DNA of 64,000 nucleotides. Origin: an uncultured Rhodobacter sp. (lineage in GTDB: Bacteria > Pseudomonadota > Alphaproteobacteria > Rhodobacterales > Rhodobacteraceae). A program made the position numbers and the translations under genes. The stretch lies in NCBI GenBank assembly GCA_945952585.1, contig CAMFII010000001.1, positions 62,001-126,000 of the forward strand, written 5' to 3'. Shown here piece after piece: positions 16,750 through 26,246 of the stretch; position 1 is the stretch's first letter, and each line of letters begins with the position of its first letter. Under the pieces are notes generated by a model. It worked only from the letters and a program-made list of their open reading frames with translations, did no database searches and had not been told where the DNA came from.

Positions 16750-19700
16750 GCCTCCTTCGCCGGAACCTCGGCCGGCTTGCGACCCTTGACCCGTTCCCGG
16801 ATCGACTGGAACACGACATAGAGCGCCGGCACGACGAAGATGCCGACCAGCGCCGCAGACAGCATCCCCGCTGCGACGCCGGTGCCGACCGACCGGCGCG
16901 AGATCATGCTGGCTCCGGTCGCCGTGACCAGCGGGATCAGGCCGGCGATGAAGGCGAAGCTCGTCATCATCACCGCCCGGAACCGCGCCCGCGCGCCGTC
17001 GATGGCGGCATCAACAATCGTTTCGCCATGCTCGCGGCGGAGCTTGGCGAATTCCACGATCAGGATCGCGTTCTTCGCCGCCAGCGCGATCAGCACCACG
17101 AGGCCGATCTGGGCGTAGATGTTGAAGGGCAAGCCGGTCAGCTTCAGCGCCCCCATGGCGCCCGCCACCCCGAAGGTCACCGACAGCATCACCGGCACAG
17201 GGATGGTCCAGCTTTCATACAGCGCGACGAGGAACAGGTAGGCGAAGAGCAGCGCCAAGGCGAGGATCATCGTGGTCTTGCCCGCCGCCTCCTTCTCCTG
17301 CAACGCGGTCCCGGTCCATTCGTAACCGAATCCAGGCGGCAGCGTCTGCGCTGCGACCTCTTCCATCGAGGTGATCGCCTGCCCCGACGAGGCGCCCGCC
17401 GCCGGCCCACCATTGATCGTGGCCGAGCGGTTGTTGTTGTAGCGCTGCAGCATCATCGGCCCGACCGTGTAGTCGGGTGCGGCAAAGGCCCCGACCGCCA
17501 CCATGTCGCCGGTCTGCGACCGGACGTGGATCCGCCCGATATCGTTGACCGAGGCGCGGTCGCCCTCTGCCCCGGCAAGCTGCACCTGCCAGGCGCGGCC
17601 GAACAGGTTGAAGTCGTTGACATAGACGGTGCCGAGGATCGCCTGCAGGGTCGAGAACACATCCGACAGTTGCACGCCAAGGGCATAAAGCCGGTCGCGG
17701 TCGATGTTCAGGAACAGCTGCGGCGTATCGGCCGAGAAGGTGGTGTAGACGCCGGTCAGGCCCGGGTTCTGGTTAGCGGCAGCAGAGATGCCCCGCGCCG
17801 TCTCGGCCAGTTCGATGGGTGAGCGGCCCTGCCGGTCGATCAGCTGGAACTCGAAACCCGAGCCGGTGCCAAGGCCCGAGATTGGCGGCAGGTTGAAGGG
17901 GATCACCTGCGCCTCGCGGATGGCGGACCCTTCCGCATAGGTCTGCTTCAGTGCGGCATAGACGGACTTCGAGAAATCGGTGCGCTCTTCGAAATCCTCG
18001 AGCGAGACGATGGTGAAGGCGGCATTCGACCGGGCAAGACCGTCCAGCATCGAATAGCCGGTCATCGAGGTGACGTTCTTCACCCCGGGGATCGCCCGGA
18101 CCATCTCGATCACCTTGGCCTGCACCGCGGCCGTCCGGTTGACCGAGGCGGCATCGGGCAGGCGCGTCTCGATCATGTAATAGCCCTGGTCCTCGGCGGG
18201 CAGGAAGCCGGTCGGCACCGTCTTGAACAGCCAGCCCGACAGCCCGAGGGCCCCGACCAGCAGCGCCACTCCGATGATCGACCGCCGCGCGATGGCACCG
18301 GCGACATGGGCATAGCCGTCGCGCGTCTTGTCGATGCCGCGCGAAATCCAGCCCAGCACACCTTTCCGCGGCCCGTGATGGGGCTTGAGGATGATGGCGC
18401 ATAGCGCGGGGGACAGCGACAGGGCGTTGATCGCCGAGATCACCATCGAGACCGAGACGGTCACGGCGAATTGCTGGAACAACTGGCCCGAGATGCCCGG
18501 GATGAAGGCGACCGGCACGAAGACCGACAGCAGCACCAGCGTGATCGCGAGGATCGGCCCGGTAATCTCGCGCATGGCGGCACTCGTCGCCTCGGCCGGG
18601 GTCATCTCGGGGTGGTCGTGCAGCTTCGCTTCGACCGCCTCGACCACGACGATGGCGTCGTCAACCACGATGCCGATCGCCAGCACCATCGCCAGCAGCG
18701 AGACGGTATTGATGGTGAAGCCCATCGCCAGCATCACCGCGAAGGTGCCGATCAGCGCGACCGGCACGGCGACGACCGGGATGATGGTTGCGCGCAGGCT
18801 GCCGAGGAAGATGAACACCACGACCACGACCAGCACGAAGGCCTCGATCAGCGTGTGCTCGACCTCGGCGATGCTGGCCTTGACGAAGATCGAGCTGTCG
18901 CCAACCAGGTCATAGGTCACCCCCGGCGGGAAATCCGACTTCATTTCTGCCATGACCTGCTTCACGCCCGCCGCCGCGGCGAGCGAGTTCGCACCAGGCG
19001 ACAGGTAAAGCCCGACCAGCGTGGCCGGCGCCCCGTCGAAGCTGGTCAGCACGTCCGAGTTCCGTTCACCCAATTGGACATCGGCCACGTCACCGATGGT
19101 CACGGTCGATCCATCGGGATTGGCGCGGATGATGATCCTGGCGAATTCGGCCGGGTCCGACAGACGGCCCTGGGTCTGCACGTTCAACTGCAGGCCTGGA
19201 TCGTCGACCATCGGCTGCGCCCCGATCCGGCCGATCGCCGCCTGGATGTTCTGGGTCTTCAGCGCGTTCGACACATCGGTTGGCGTCAGGCCGAACGAGG
19301 CGAGCCGGTTGGAATCGAGCACAACCCGCATCGCGAATTCGTTCGAGGAGAAGACCGAGGCATCCCCGACCCCCGGCACCCGCTTGAGCGCATCGAGCAG
19401 GTTGATCCGGGCATAGTTGGTCAGCGTGGCCGCCGTCTGGCTGGCATCGGGCGAGTGCAGCGCCACACCCATCAGCAGCGCCGAGGATTTCTTGGCCACC
19501 TTCACCCCGGTCTGCCGGACCTCGGCCGGCAGAAGCGGCGTCGCAAGCGAAACCCGGTTCTGCACGTTGACAGTGGCAATATCGGGATCGGTGCCAACGG
19601 CGAAGGACACTGTCAGGGTGTAGGACCCGTCGGCCCCCGAGGTCGATCGCATGTAGATCGAGTTGTCGACGCCGACCACCTTGTCCTCGATCACCTGCGC

Positions 19701-19886
19701 GACGGTCTGTTCCGTCACCTCGGCGCTGGCGCCAGGATAGGACGCGGTGACCGACACCTGAGGCGGCACGATGTTCGGGAACTGCTCGATCGGCATGACC
19801 GACATCGCGATGAACCCGGCCAGGGTCAACACGATCGAGATGACCGCCGCCAGTCGTGGACGGGCGATGAAGATGTCGGCGAACAT
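16746..19886 (-). CDS. HAE1-type RND multidrug efflux permease (second system)
   Basis: 1046 residues, matching AcrB/MexB/MexF in length and layout. The N-terminus ([19 protein letters not shown]) is typical of the HAE1 family. The proton-relay Asp-Asp is in [16 protein letters not shown], and the loop [20 protein letters not shown] matches the funnel/porter region. It would expel amphiphilic drugs, solvents or bile-salt-like compounds as the inner-membrane part of a tripartite pump. It starts three bases after the adaptor stop and overlaps the Rieske-like gene at its own end. The permease is more AcrB-like than the first system, so the two pumps are not recent duplicates. Confidence 0.95.
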   Translation of the reverse strand: MFADIFIARPRLAAVISIVLTLAGFIAMSVMPIEQFPNIVPPQVSVTASYPGASAEVTEQTVAQVIEDKVVGVDNSIYMRSTSGADGSYTLTVSFAVGTDPDIATVNVQNRVSLATPLLPAEVRQTGVKVAKKSSALLMGVALHSPDASQTAATLTNYARINLLDALKRVPGVGDASVFSSNEFAMRVVLDSNRLASFGLTPTDVSNALKTQNIQAAIGRIGAQPMVDDPGLQLNVQTQGRLSDPAEFARIIIRANPDGSTVTIGDVADVQLGERNSDVLTSFDGAPATLVGLYLSPGANSLAAAAGVKQVMAEMKSDFPPGVTYDLVGDSSIFVKASIAEVEHTLIEAFVLVVVVVFIFLGSLRATIIPVVAVPVALIGTFAVMLAMGFTINTVSLLAMVLAIGIVVDDAIVVVEAVEAKLHDHPEMTPAEATSAAMREITGPILAITLVLLSVFVPVAFIPGISGQLFQQFAVTVSVSMVISAINALSLSPALCAIILKPHHGPRKGVLGWISRGIDKTRDGYAHVAGAIARRSIIGVALLVGALGLSGWLFKTVPTGFLPAEDQGYYMIETRLPDAASVNRTAAVQAKVIEMVRAIPGVKNVTSMTGYSMLDGLARSNAAFTIVSLEDFEERTDFSKSVYAALKQTYAEGSAIREAQVIPFNLPPISGLGTGSGFEFQLIDRQGRSPIELAETARGISAAANQNPGLTGVYTTFSADTPQLFLNIDRDRLYALGVQLSDVFSTLQAILGTVYVNDFNLFGRAWQVQLAGAEGDRASVNDIGRIHVRSQTGDMVAVGAFAAPDYTVGPMMLQRYNNNRSATINGGPAAGASSGQAITSMEEVAAQTLPPGFGYEWTGTALQEKEAAGKTTMILALALLFAYLFLVALYESWTIPVPVMLSVTFGVAGAMGALKLTGLPFNIYAQIGLVVLIALAAKNAILIVEFAKLRREHGETIVDAAIDGARARFRAVMMTSFAFIAGLIPLVTATGASMISRRSVGTGVAAGMLSAALVGIFVVPALYVVFQSIRERVKGRKPAEVPAKEA

Positions 19887-19889
19887 CGC

Positions 19890-21011
19890 TCAGTTGCCCC
19901 CGGCAATGGCGGCATCGACCTTGATGCCGGGCCGTGCCTTGTTCAGCCCCTCGGTGATGACTTTCTCGCCTTCGCTTAGCCCCGAGGTCACGACAACGCG
20001 CCCCTTCGCGCTGCTGCCCGTCTCGATGCGGCGCTGCTCGACCGTGCCATCTGCGCCCACGAGCAACACATAGGGCCCGGTGATATCGCGCAGGACCGCC
20101 TGCTGCGGGACGGTCAGTGACTTGTCACTGGCCTTCTCCTCGACATTGACCGTCACGAGCGATCCGTCGCGAAGCCGGCCTTCGGGGTTGGGGAAGGATG
20201 CGCGGATCATCACGGTGTCAGTCGACTGGCTGACCTGCATGTCGGCGAAATTGACTGTCCCGGCGAGTGCATAGGGCTGGCCGTCCGCGAGTGTCAGGCG
20301 CACGGTCCCGTCGCCTGAGCTTGCCCCCGTGCGCACGCTTTCCTGAAACAACAGGAAGAGCCGCTCCGGCACCGGGAACTCGACCATCATCGGATCCGTG
20401 GTGACCAGGGTTACAAGGGTCCCGCTTTCCGGTCCGATCAGTGCGCCGACGCTGACGCTCGACAGTCCGACCCGCCCCTCGAACGGCGCCTTGATCTGGG
20501 TGTAGGACAGGTTGAGTTCTGCGGCATCGTGTTGTGCCGCCATGCGCTGCACTTCGGCACCGGCCCTTGCCGCTTCGGCTTCGGCCTTGTCGAGCGTCGC
20601 CTGCGCCGAGGCCTGCCGTGTCACCAGCTCGCGCTGGCGGTTCCGTTCCAGAACAGCCAAAGCCTCGCTTGCCTTGGCGGCGGCCAGAGCCGCGTCGGCC
20701 TGCGCGAGGCTGGCCTGAAACTCTTTCGGGTCGATAGCGAAAAGCAGGGAATCCTTCGCCACGACGCTGCCCTCGGTAAAGCCGATTTCCGAGACGAAAC
20801 CGCTGACCCGCGCACGGATATCGACCTTCTGCTCGGCAACCACACGTCCGTTGAACGACGCGGCCTGGACGACCTGCGTCATCGTGGCCGGTTCGACCGT
20901 GACCGCCGGAAGCGGCTGGGTCTGGGCAAGGCCCGGCCCGGCAAGGCAAAACCCGAGACCAAGGGCAACAAGGCTGCGCCGCAGGTGCGGTGATGTGACC
21001 GGCCCGTTCAT
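19890..21011 (-). CDS. RND efflux periplasmic adaptor (second system)
   Basis: 373 residues from the ATG chosen here (GGGGGA just upstream); longer in-frame starts lack a signal. Residues 1-30 form a Sec signal peptide ending GPGLAQ with no lipobox, unlike the first adaptor. The lipoyl halves (VDIRARVSGFVSEIGFTEGS and LSYTQIKAPFEGRVG), an Ala/Glu-rich coiled coil between them, and a barrel domain are in the order of AcrA/MexA/MexE. The C-terminus GEKVITEGLNKARPGIKV is the typical membrane-proximal end. It heads the three-gene operon adaptor-permease-Rieske-like and is divergent from the hdeD-like gene. Confidence 0.93.
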   Translation of the reverse strand: MNGPVTSPHLRRSLVALGLGFCLAGPGLAQTQPLPAVTVEPATMTQVVQAASFNGRVVAEQKVDIRARVSGFVSEIGFTEGSVVAKDSLLFAIDPKEFQASLAQADAALAAAKASEALAVLERNRQRELVTRQASAQATLDKAEAEAARAGAEVQRMAAQHDAAELNLSYTQIKAPFEGRVGLSSVSVGALIGPESGTLVTLVTTDPMMVEFPVPERLFLLFQESVRTGASSGDGTVRLTLADGQPYALAGTVNFADMQVSQSTDTVMIRASFPNPEGRLRDGSLVTVNVEEKASDKSLTVPQQAVLRDITGPYVLLVGADGTVEQRRIETGSSAKGRVVVTSGLSEGEKVITEGLNKARPGIKVDAAIAGGN

Positions 21012-21182
21012 GATTCCCCCGATTTCTGGCGTCGATTGGTGCAGACTAGCAGGATTGACGCGACTGTCATCCGTAGGCATCTACACTAAGTTCGTCGCCC
21101 AACCATCTACATTTCAAGTATTTTCTTGCCGAATGCCCAATTCTGGATCAGACTTCGCGCACCAGATCAATGGGGGCATTCC

Positions 21183-21701
21183 ATGAAACACTGGCTTCTT
21201 GTGCTTATCGCCGGGATCGTCGCGATCGTCGGCGGCGTCATTGCCTTGCTCAACCCGCTGGCGGCGACCATCTTCGCCACCACGCTGGCCGCGTGGTTCT
21301 TCATCATCGTCGGCATCCTCCTGATCGTCGGGGCGATCAGCAATTCGGGTGTAAATCACCGCTTCTGGACCGGCCTGCTCGGCGTGCTCGCCGTGCTGGT
21401 TGGCGCCCGCATCCTGAACGCCCCGATCCTTGGCGCGATCACCCTGACATGGATGGTGGCCGTCCTGTTCCTCGCCGAAGGCATCGTGAAGATCGTGCTG
21501 GCCGTCCGGTCGCGGGGCATGTCGTTCTTCTGGCCTGTGCTGTTGTCGGGGCTTCTTTCGGTGATCCTTGCCATCATGATCCTCAACAGCTTCCCCGAAT
21601 CCTCGGTCTGGGTGCTTGGGGTTCTGTTTGCGATCGAACTCATTTCGACTGGCGTGACGCTGGTTGCCCTCGGGCTGTTCGGCAAGCAGGTCGAGGCCTG
21701 A
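21183..21701 (+). CDS. HdeD-family (DUF308) membrane protein
   Basis: 172 residues with about six membrane helices, typical for DUF308/HdeD proteins. The ATG is supported by GGGGGC upstream and by MKHWLLVLIAGIVAIVGG, a good start to the first helix. Family hallmarks are helix pairs with GG and LNP turns (VIALLNPLAATIF) and an FIIVGILLIVGAI segment. E. coli HdeD contributes to acid resistance at high cell density; in most bacteria the role is unknown. It is divergent from the second efflux operon and is followed by an AI-2E-type permease after 21 nt. Confidence 0.87.
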   Translation: MKHWLLVLIAGIVAIVGGVIALLNPLAATIFATTLAAWFFIIVGILLIVGAISNSGVNHRFWTGLLGVLAVLVGARILNAPILGAITLTWMVAVLFLAEGIVKIVLAVRSRGMSFFWPVLLSGLLSVILAIMILNSFPESSVWVLGVLFAIELISTGVTLVALGLFGKQVEA

Positions 21702-21722
21702 TCCTTGGAAGGGGCGTGACGG

Positions 21723-22775
21723 ATGCGCGGCGCGCCCTTTCTAAATCTTGTCCTGGCCGTTGCCTTGGCCCTGATGACCGGCTGGCTGCTGGTCGCAGGC
21801 AAGGACATTTTCCTCCCTATCGTCATGGCGATCATCGCCGTCTATGTGCTGACGACGGCGGCCGAGGCGCTTGGCCGCCTGCCCGTTCTTGGCCGCCTGC
21901 CGACCTTCGCCCGGCATCTGGCGGTTCTGCTGGCCTTCACCGCGGCGCTTTTCGGCTTTGCGCTCGTCGTCCAGGTTACGGTCAGCCAGCTGGTCACCGC
22001 TCTCCCCCGCTATCAGGCGAACCTTCAGGCCTTGATCGACCGGCTGGCCGAGAGCGGCTGGATTCAGGACAACCCGACGCTTGAAGACGTCCTTGACGCG
22101 ACGCTCGAGAAGATCAGCCTGCAGTCCCTTTTCATCCGGCTTCTGGGCGGGCTGACCAGCTTCGGGCTGAGCGCCTTCCTGGTTGCGCTTTATGCGGCCT
22201 TCCTGCTGGGCGAACGGCGCGATTTCGGACGCAAGCTGGCTGCGGCCCTGCCGCTTGGCGATCAGGCCGAGGTCACCGGCCGCATCATCGGCGAGATCAA
22301 CACGCGGATCGGCGACTACCTCGCCGTCAAGACGCTGATCAACGCGATCCTCGGCGCCGTCTCTTTCGCGATCCTGTGGTGGATGGGCGTCGACTTCGCG
22401 CTGTTCTGGGCGGTGCTGATCGGGCTGTTCAACTATATCCCCTATCTCGGTGGCATCATTGGCGTCGCCCCACCGGTGATCCTGTCGCTGGCGCAATGGG
22501 GCGATCCGATCCAGACCATCGTTCTGTGCGCGCTCTTGACGCTGGCTCAGACGCTGATCGGCACGGTGCTTGACCCAAAGCTGGTGGGCAAGCAGGTCAA
22601 TCTCAGCCCCTTCGTGGTGATGGTGGCCCTGTCGGTCTGGGCCTCGCTCTGGGGATTGCCCGGCGCCATCCTGGCCGTGCCGATGACCTCGATCATCGCC
22701 ATCGTCTGCGGCGCCTTCGACTCGACCCGGTTCATCGCGGTGCTGCTGTCGGAAAAGGTTGGAGACGAGACCTGA
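21723..22775 (+). CDS. AI-2E family transporter (PerM/YdiK-like)
   Basis: 350 residues. Two N-terminal membrane helices, a soluble region (residues ~80-140, with helices like RYQANLQALIDRLAESG), then a hydrophobic C-terminal block with LIGLFNYIPYLGGIIGVAPP and VLDPKLVGKQVNLSPFVVM. The last two are strongly characteristic of the AI-2E transporter family (PF01594). Members have been proposed to export autoinducer-2 or to be sodium/proton antiporters; the real substrate here is unknown. It is likely co-transcribed with the HdeD-like gene. It converges on the small IMPACT-family gene with 10 nt between stops. Confidence 0.9.
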   Translation: MRGAPFLNLVLAVALALMTGWLLVAGKDIFLPIVMAIIAVYVLTTAAEALGRLPVLGRLPTFARHLAVLLAFTAALFGFALVVQVTVSQLVTALPRYQANLQALIDRLAESGWIQDNPTLEDVLDATLEKISLQSLFIRLLGGLTSFGLSAFLVALYAAFLLGERRDFGRKLAAALPLGDQAEVTGRIIGEINTRIGDYLAVKTLINAILGAVSFAILWWMGVDFALFWAVLIGLFNYIPYLGGIIGVAPPVILSLAQWGDPIQTIVLCALLTLAQTLIGTVLDPKLVGKQVNLSPFVVMVALSVWASLWGLPGAILAVPMTSIIAIVCGAFDSTRFIAVLLSEKVGDET

Positions 22776-22785
22776 CAGCCGCCGG

Positions 22786-23142
22786 TCAGGCGTCCTTGAG
22801 AGCCTCGAGATAGATCCGCACGGCGTCCTGCACATGGCGGAAGCGGTCGCCGCCCAGATGCTTGCCACCGAACCAGCGGGTGACGACGACAACGTGGTCC
22901 GTGAGCCCTTCACGTTCGAGCATCCGCAGGATGACCATGCCCGCCCCCGCCTCGCCGTCGTCGTTCTTGATCGGCGTATCGCCGGCGATCAGCGCCCAGC
23001 TGTTGTGGGTCGCCTTGGCGAACCGCTTGGCGCGCTTCAGTTCTTTCAGGAAGGCCCGCGCCTCGTCCTCGGACGCACAGGGGCCGCCGGAGACGGCGTA
23101 TTTCGAGCCCCGATCGCTGATGATGTTGTCGAGGGTCAGCAT
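22786..23142 (-). CDS. short IMPACT/YigZ-family (UPF0029) protein
   Basis: 118 residues matching only the N-terminal UPF0029 domain of YigZ/IMPACT proteins: KATHNSWALI, NDDGEAGAG and VVVVTRWFGGKHLGGDR correspond to the family blocks ATHxxxA, DDGEPxGTAG and VVVTRYFGGxxLG. Bacterial YigZ is about 200 residues with an additional C-terminal ferredoxin-like domain, missing here. Known roles are poorly defined; eukaryotic IMPACT regulates GCN2 signalling through its other domain. A 12-nt gap separates it from the upstream PhnA-domain gene, so the two share an operon. Confidence 0.82.
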   Translation of the reverse strand: MLTLDNIISDRGSKYAVSGGPCASEDEARAFLKELKRAKRFAKATHNSWALIAGDTPIKNDDGEAGAGMVILRMLEREGLTDHVVVVTRWFGGKHLGGDRFRHVQDAVRIYLEALKDA

Positions 23143-23154
23143 CGGCGCCAGAAG

Positions 23155-23445
23155 TCAGCGCTTCCGCACGAACTCGGTCCGCAGGACGAGGCCCTTGATC
23201 GTGTCGTGGCGGCAGTCGATCTCTTCGTCGCTGTCGGTCAGGCGGATCGAGCGGATGAAGGTGCCCTGCTTGAGGGTCGTGCTGGTGCCCTTGACCTTCA
23301 GGTCCTTGACCAGCACCACCGAATCCCCGTCGACCAACTCGTTGCCGGAGGCGTCTCGCACGATCCGCCGGTTTGCAGCCGCCAGTTCCGAGGCCGGTCG
23401 CCATTCGCCGCTGGCCTCGTCATAGACATAGTCCTCGTCGGACAT
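23155..23445 (-). CDS. PhnA/YjdM-domain protein without zinc ribbon
   Basis: 96 residues from the ATG with GAGAGGG upstream (a longer TTG start is less likely). The C-terminal ~70 residues are a clear PhnA domain: DGDSVVLVKDLKVKGTST, GTFIRSIRLTD, EIDCRHDTIKGLVLRTEFV. The family was named from the E. coli phn region but is not required for phosphonate breakdown, and its function is unknown. In many homologues a Cys4 zinc ribbon precedes this domain; here it is replaced by an acidic stretch (DEDYVYDEASGEW) with no cysteines. It sits downstream of tRNA-Ala and its terminator. Confidence 0.82.
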   Translation of the reverse strand: MSDEDYVYDEASGEWRPASELAAANRRIVRDASGNELVDGDSVVLVKDLKVKGTSTTLKQGTFIRSIRLTDSDEEIDCRHDTIKGLVLRTEFVRKR

Positions 23446-23464
23446 GGGCGCCCTCTCGGTCAAA

Positions 23465-23489
23465 ATGAAAAGGGCCGCATAGGCGGCCC
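23465..23489 (-). terminator. intrinsic terminator after tRNA-Ala
   Basis: On the minus strand GGGCCGC-CTAT-GCGGCCC forms a perfect 7-bp GC stem with a 4-nt loop, followed directly by TTTT and a T-rich tail. It lies about 24 nt beyond the tRNA 3' end and before the PhnA-domain start, so it should end the tRNA transcript. Confidence 0.8.
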
Positions 23490-23512
23490 GCTTTCGAAGT
23501 CAGTCAAGGTCT

Positions 23513-23588
23513 TGGTGGAGCAGAGGGGGATCGAACCCCTGACCTTATCATTGCGAACGATACGCTCTCCCAACTGAGCTACTGCCCC
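23513..23588 (-). tRNA. tRNA-Ala (anticodon CGC)
   Basis: 76 nt including encoded CCA. The acceptor arms GGGGCAG and CTGCTCC pair over seven positions with one G-U. The D-arm reads AGCTCAGTTGGGAGAGC, the anticodon loop is TTCGCAA giving CGC (reads GCG, alanine) flanked by TATCG/TGATA, and the T-arm contains GGTTCGATCCC. The gene stands alone between thioredoxin 2 and the PhnA-domain gene. No integrase or duplicated tRNA end is nearby, so it is not serving as an obvious integration site. Confidence 0.95.
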
Positions 23589-23647
23589 GTTCGACGCGCT
23601 ATTTGGCGAAGGCGCGGGCCAATGTCAAGCGACCGCGCGCCGCAGCG

Positions 23648-24094
23648 TCAGGCCATCGCCGGGACATTCTGGCGAACGAAGGCGGCGATCTCGGCCGCCG
23701 GGCGGGCGCCGGGCAGGCGCGCGACCTCGCGCCCCCTGTGCCATAGGATCAGGAGCGGGATGCCGCGGATGCCGAGGCGCTGTGAAATCTGGGGATGATC
23801 TTCGGTGTTGATCTTGGCGAAGCGGGCATTGGGCGCGACCGCTTTGGCCGCCTTGGCGAATTCCGGCGCCATCATCCGGCAGGGCCCGCACCACGGCGCC
23901 CAGTAATCGATCAGGAGCGGCAGGTCATCGGTGCGGATCGCCTTGTCATGGGTCGCCGGGTCAAGCTCGGCGACCTTGCCGCTGACGAGTAGATCGCCAC
24001 AGGAGCCGCATTTCGGGTTGTCGCCCAGACGGGCGAGCGGGACGCGATTGCCCTGCCCGCAGGTCGCGCAGGTCAATCTCACGCTGTCGGACAT
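23648..24094 (-). CDS. trxC: thioredoxin 2 (TrxC-type)
   Basis: 148 residues. An N-terminal zinc-binding extension has two CxxC pairs (Cys9/Cys12 and Cys29/Cys32), as in TrxC. The thioredoxin domain follows, with active site WAPWCGPC (Cys69/Cys72) and the cis-Pro loop as [10 protein letters not shown]. It reduces protein disulfides in the cytoplasm and is typically important in oxidative stress; the zinc finger tunes its redox behaviour. The ATG has GAGATGA upstream. The gene stands alone between the tRNA and the amidohydrolase. Confidence 0.93.
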   Translation of the reverse strand: MSDSVRLTCATCGQGNRVPLARLGDNPKCGSCGDLLVSGKVAELDPATHDKAIRTDDLPLLIDYWAPWCGPCRMMAPEFAKAAKAVAPNARFAKINTEDHPQISQRLGIRGIPLLILWHRGREVARLPGARPAAEIAAFVRQNVPAMA

Positions 24095-24186
24095 GAGTCA
24101 TCTCCGATAAACATTCCGGTTATCGCATACATAGGGATCGCGTCTTCCCATGCAAGGCCGCCCCATGGGGCTAGGGAGTTCCGGCC

Positions 24187-26124
24187 CTAGTTGGCGGCAA
24201 CCTCGGAATAAGCGTCCTCGACACCGAAGATGCCGGGAAGCAGCAACGTTATCCCGCAATCGTCAAATCCCCTGCCGATAGCCTCGCGCGCGTCGGCGGT
24301 GCGAAAGGCGGCGGGCAGGTGCTCCATCTTGCGCTGGATGTGAAGCTCTCGCATGGCCTCGAAGAGCCCCGGATTGGTAATGTCGCGCGGGCGCATCAGA
24401 TCAGCCTTCTTGGTGCCACGCAGGTAGATGCTCTGATCTTCCTTGATCGTCTCGGTCACCGTCAGCTGGTCGAGCGTCTCGGGATCGACCGCCGTCGGAT
24501 CGTCGGACAGGATCACGAAATCGGCAAGCTTGCCGACCTCGATCGAGCCTTTGTCCTGCTCCTCGAAGATCTGGTAGGCCGCCCAGAGCGTCATCGACTT
24601 CAGCGCCGTATCCACGTCGACGCGCTGCGTCGGGCCGATGATGTCGCCCGAGCGCGAGCGGCGGGTGACGGTCGCGTCGAGGATGCGCATCGTGTCGGGG
24701 AATGCGACCGGCGCATCCGAATGCGAGGTGAAACGCGCGCCCCGCAAGTTGAACCAGCCCGTCGGCGAGATGTTGTCGGCTAACGCCGGGCCGACTGTAT
24801 GGTCGCGGTGCCAGTCGCCCCAGTAGAAGGTGTGCATCGGGAAAAGCGACGGGAAGACGTTCAGGTCGACAAAGCTCTGGACCTGGTCCTCGCGCAGGAA
24901 CTGGCCGTGAATCAGCACCGGGCGGCGGTCAGCCTTGCCGTGCTTGGCCTCGGCCGCGGCCACGGCGGCAATCAGCAGATCGCTGGCCGCCTCGCCGTTC
25001 GAGTGGACGAGGATCTGCAGATTGTTGGCGAAGGCCCAGTCGACCACCTCGATGACTTGGTCGTGCGTCACGGCCGGATAGCCAACATAGCCGGGCGGAT
25101 AATTCCCGACCGGGGCGTAGTAAGGGCGGTCGCGCCAGGCGGTGAACCCCTGGGGCGAGCCGTCGATGGTCAGCTTCACGCCACCGACCCGGACGTGGTT
25201 TTCATAAGTGCGGCTGGTGTTGTCGAGGAAGTATTGCCGGTCGGAGGTGAAGTCCGGGAAGGTCACCACATCGATCTTGATAAGGCCCTTGGCCGCAGCC
25301 GCCTTGATCGCCGCATCGACGGACGGGGCCGATCGCCCCTCCTGCCCAGTCGTGTAGCCGTAGGACGCCCACAGTTCAGAGCCGGATTTGGCCAGCGCGA
25401 CCATGCCTTCGGGGCCGACATTGCCCAGAAGCTTGGGAAAGGCCGAAATCCAGGCAGCCTCTTCAAGGACGCCGTTCGGCTCCTGACTGCCGGGCTTGCG
25501 CTGGATGACGCCGCCGGGCGGGTCGGCAGTTTCGGCGGAATAGCCGACCATCTCCAGCGCCTTGCTGTTCATCGCGGCGATATGGCCGGACTGGTGCACC
25601 GCAACGACCGGCCGGTCGGTAGACACGGCATCGAGGTCTTCCTTCGTGGGCGGGCGCAACTCCTTCAACTGGGCCTGATCGTAGCCGAAGCCGAGGATCA
25701 GGTTGGCTTCCGCCACGATCCCGGCATTGGCCTCGGCCCAGTCCCGCAAGCTGGACTGGAGCGAGGCGATATCGGTGACCTTGCCATCGGGCGGAGACAG
25801 GAGATTGGCGCTGATCGCCTGAATGCCGCCCATCACGACATGGCCGTGCGGATCGACGAAACCGGGCAGCATGGTGCGCCCGCCCAGATCGACCATCCGG
25901 GTCTTGTCGCCTTTCAGCGCCATGACCTCGGCCACAGGCCCGACCGCGATGATGCGGCCGTCCTTGACGGCGACCGCCTCGGCGCGGGGGTTGGCATCGT
26001 CGATGGTCAGGATCGGCCCGCCGGAATAGATCGTGTCGGCGGGTCCCGTTGCCTGGGCAAACACCGGACGCGCGCAGAGCGTCGCAGCCGTGGTCAGCAG
26101 GAAGATCCTGCGAGAAATGGTCAT
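24187..26124 (-). CDS. secreted YtcJ-like amidohydrolase (Amidohydro_3)
   Basis: 645 residues from the ATG with GGAGGGGGGA upstream. The N-terminus SRRIFLLTTAATLCARPVFAQ is a signal peptide with a twin-arginine-like SRR, so export to the periplasm (possibly by Tat) is likely. The body is an amidohydrolase of the YtcJ/DUF/AMD group: the metal motif is GFVDPHGHV, later ligands lie around LVHSNGEAASD and FTSHSDAPV, and the C-terminus has SIEVGKLADFVILSDDP, shared by amidohydrolases. It would hydrolyse amide or ester bonds in cyclic or N-acyl compounds; the true substrate is unknown. It lies between gcvP and trxC on the same strand but is 122 nt from gcvP, so it may be separate. Confidence 0.9.
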   Translation of the reverse strand: MTISRRIFLLTTAATLCARPVFAQATGPADTIYSGGPILTIDDANPRAEAVAVKDGRIIAVGPVAEVMALKGDKTRMVDLGGRTMLPGFVDPHGHVVMGGIQAISANLLSPPDGKVTDIASLQSSLRDWAEANAGIVAEANLILGFGYDQAQLKELRPPTKEDLDAVSTDRPVVAVHQSGHIAAMNSKALEMVGYSAETADPPGGVIQRKPGSQEPNGVLEEAAWISAFPKLLGNVGPEGMVALAKSGSELWASYGYTTGQEGRSAPSVDAAIKAAAAKGLIKIDVVTFPDFTSDRQYFLDNTSRTYENHVRVGGVKLTIDGSPQGFTAWRDRPYYAPVGNYPPGYVGYPAVTHDQVIEVVDWAFANNLQILVHSNGEAASDLLIAAVAAAEAKHGKADRRPVLIHGQFLREDQVQSFVDLNVFPSLFPMHTFYWGDWHRDHTVGPALADNISPTGWFNLRGARFTSHSDAPVAFPDTMRILDATVTRRSRSGDIIGPTQRVDVDTALKSMTLWAAYQIFEEQDKGSIEVGKLADFVILSDDPTAVDPETLDQLTVTETIKEDQSIYLRGTKKADLMRPRDITNPGLFEAMRELHIQRKMEHLPAAFRTADAREAIGRGFDDCGITLLLPGIFGVEDAYSEVAAN

Positions 26125-26246
26125 GGAGTCCCCCCTCCTCGATCCGCGCCGGTACAAACCCGACCACGGGCTTCCGTTACAGGGAAAGGTTCGCACGACG
26201 CCGGCAAACTCGCAACGGCGCCGTGCAACCTGACGTTTCCGCTGCC

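Noticed and set aside
23513-23588. tRNA-Ala as a possible genomic-island attachment site
   Set aside because: No integrase gene, no duplicated tRNA 3' end and no change in gene character on either side.
24160-24171. Perfect palindrome GCCCCATGGGGC between trxC and the amidohydrolase
   Set aside because: Short, no loop and no T-run; could be chance in GC-rich DNA.
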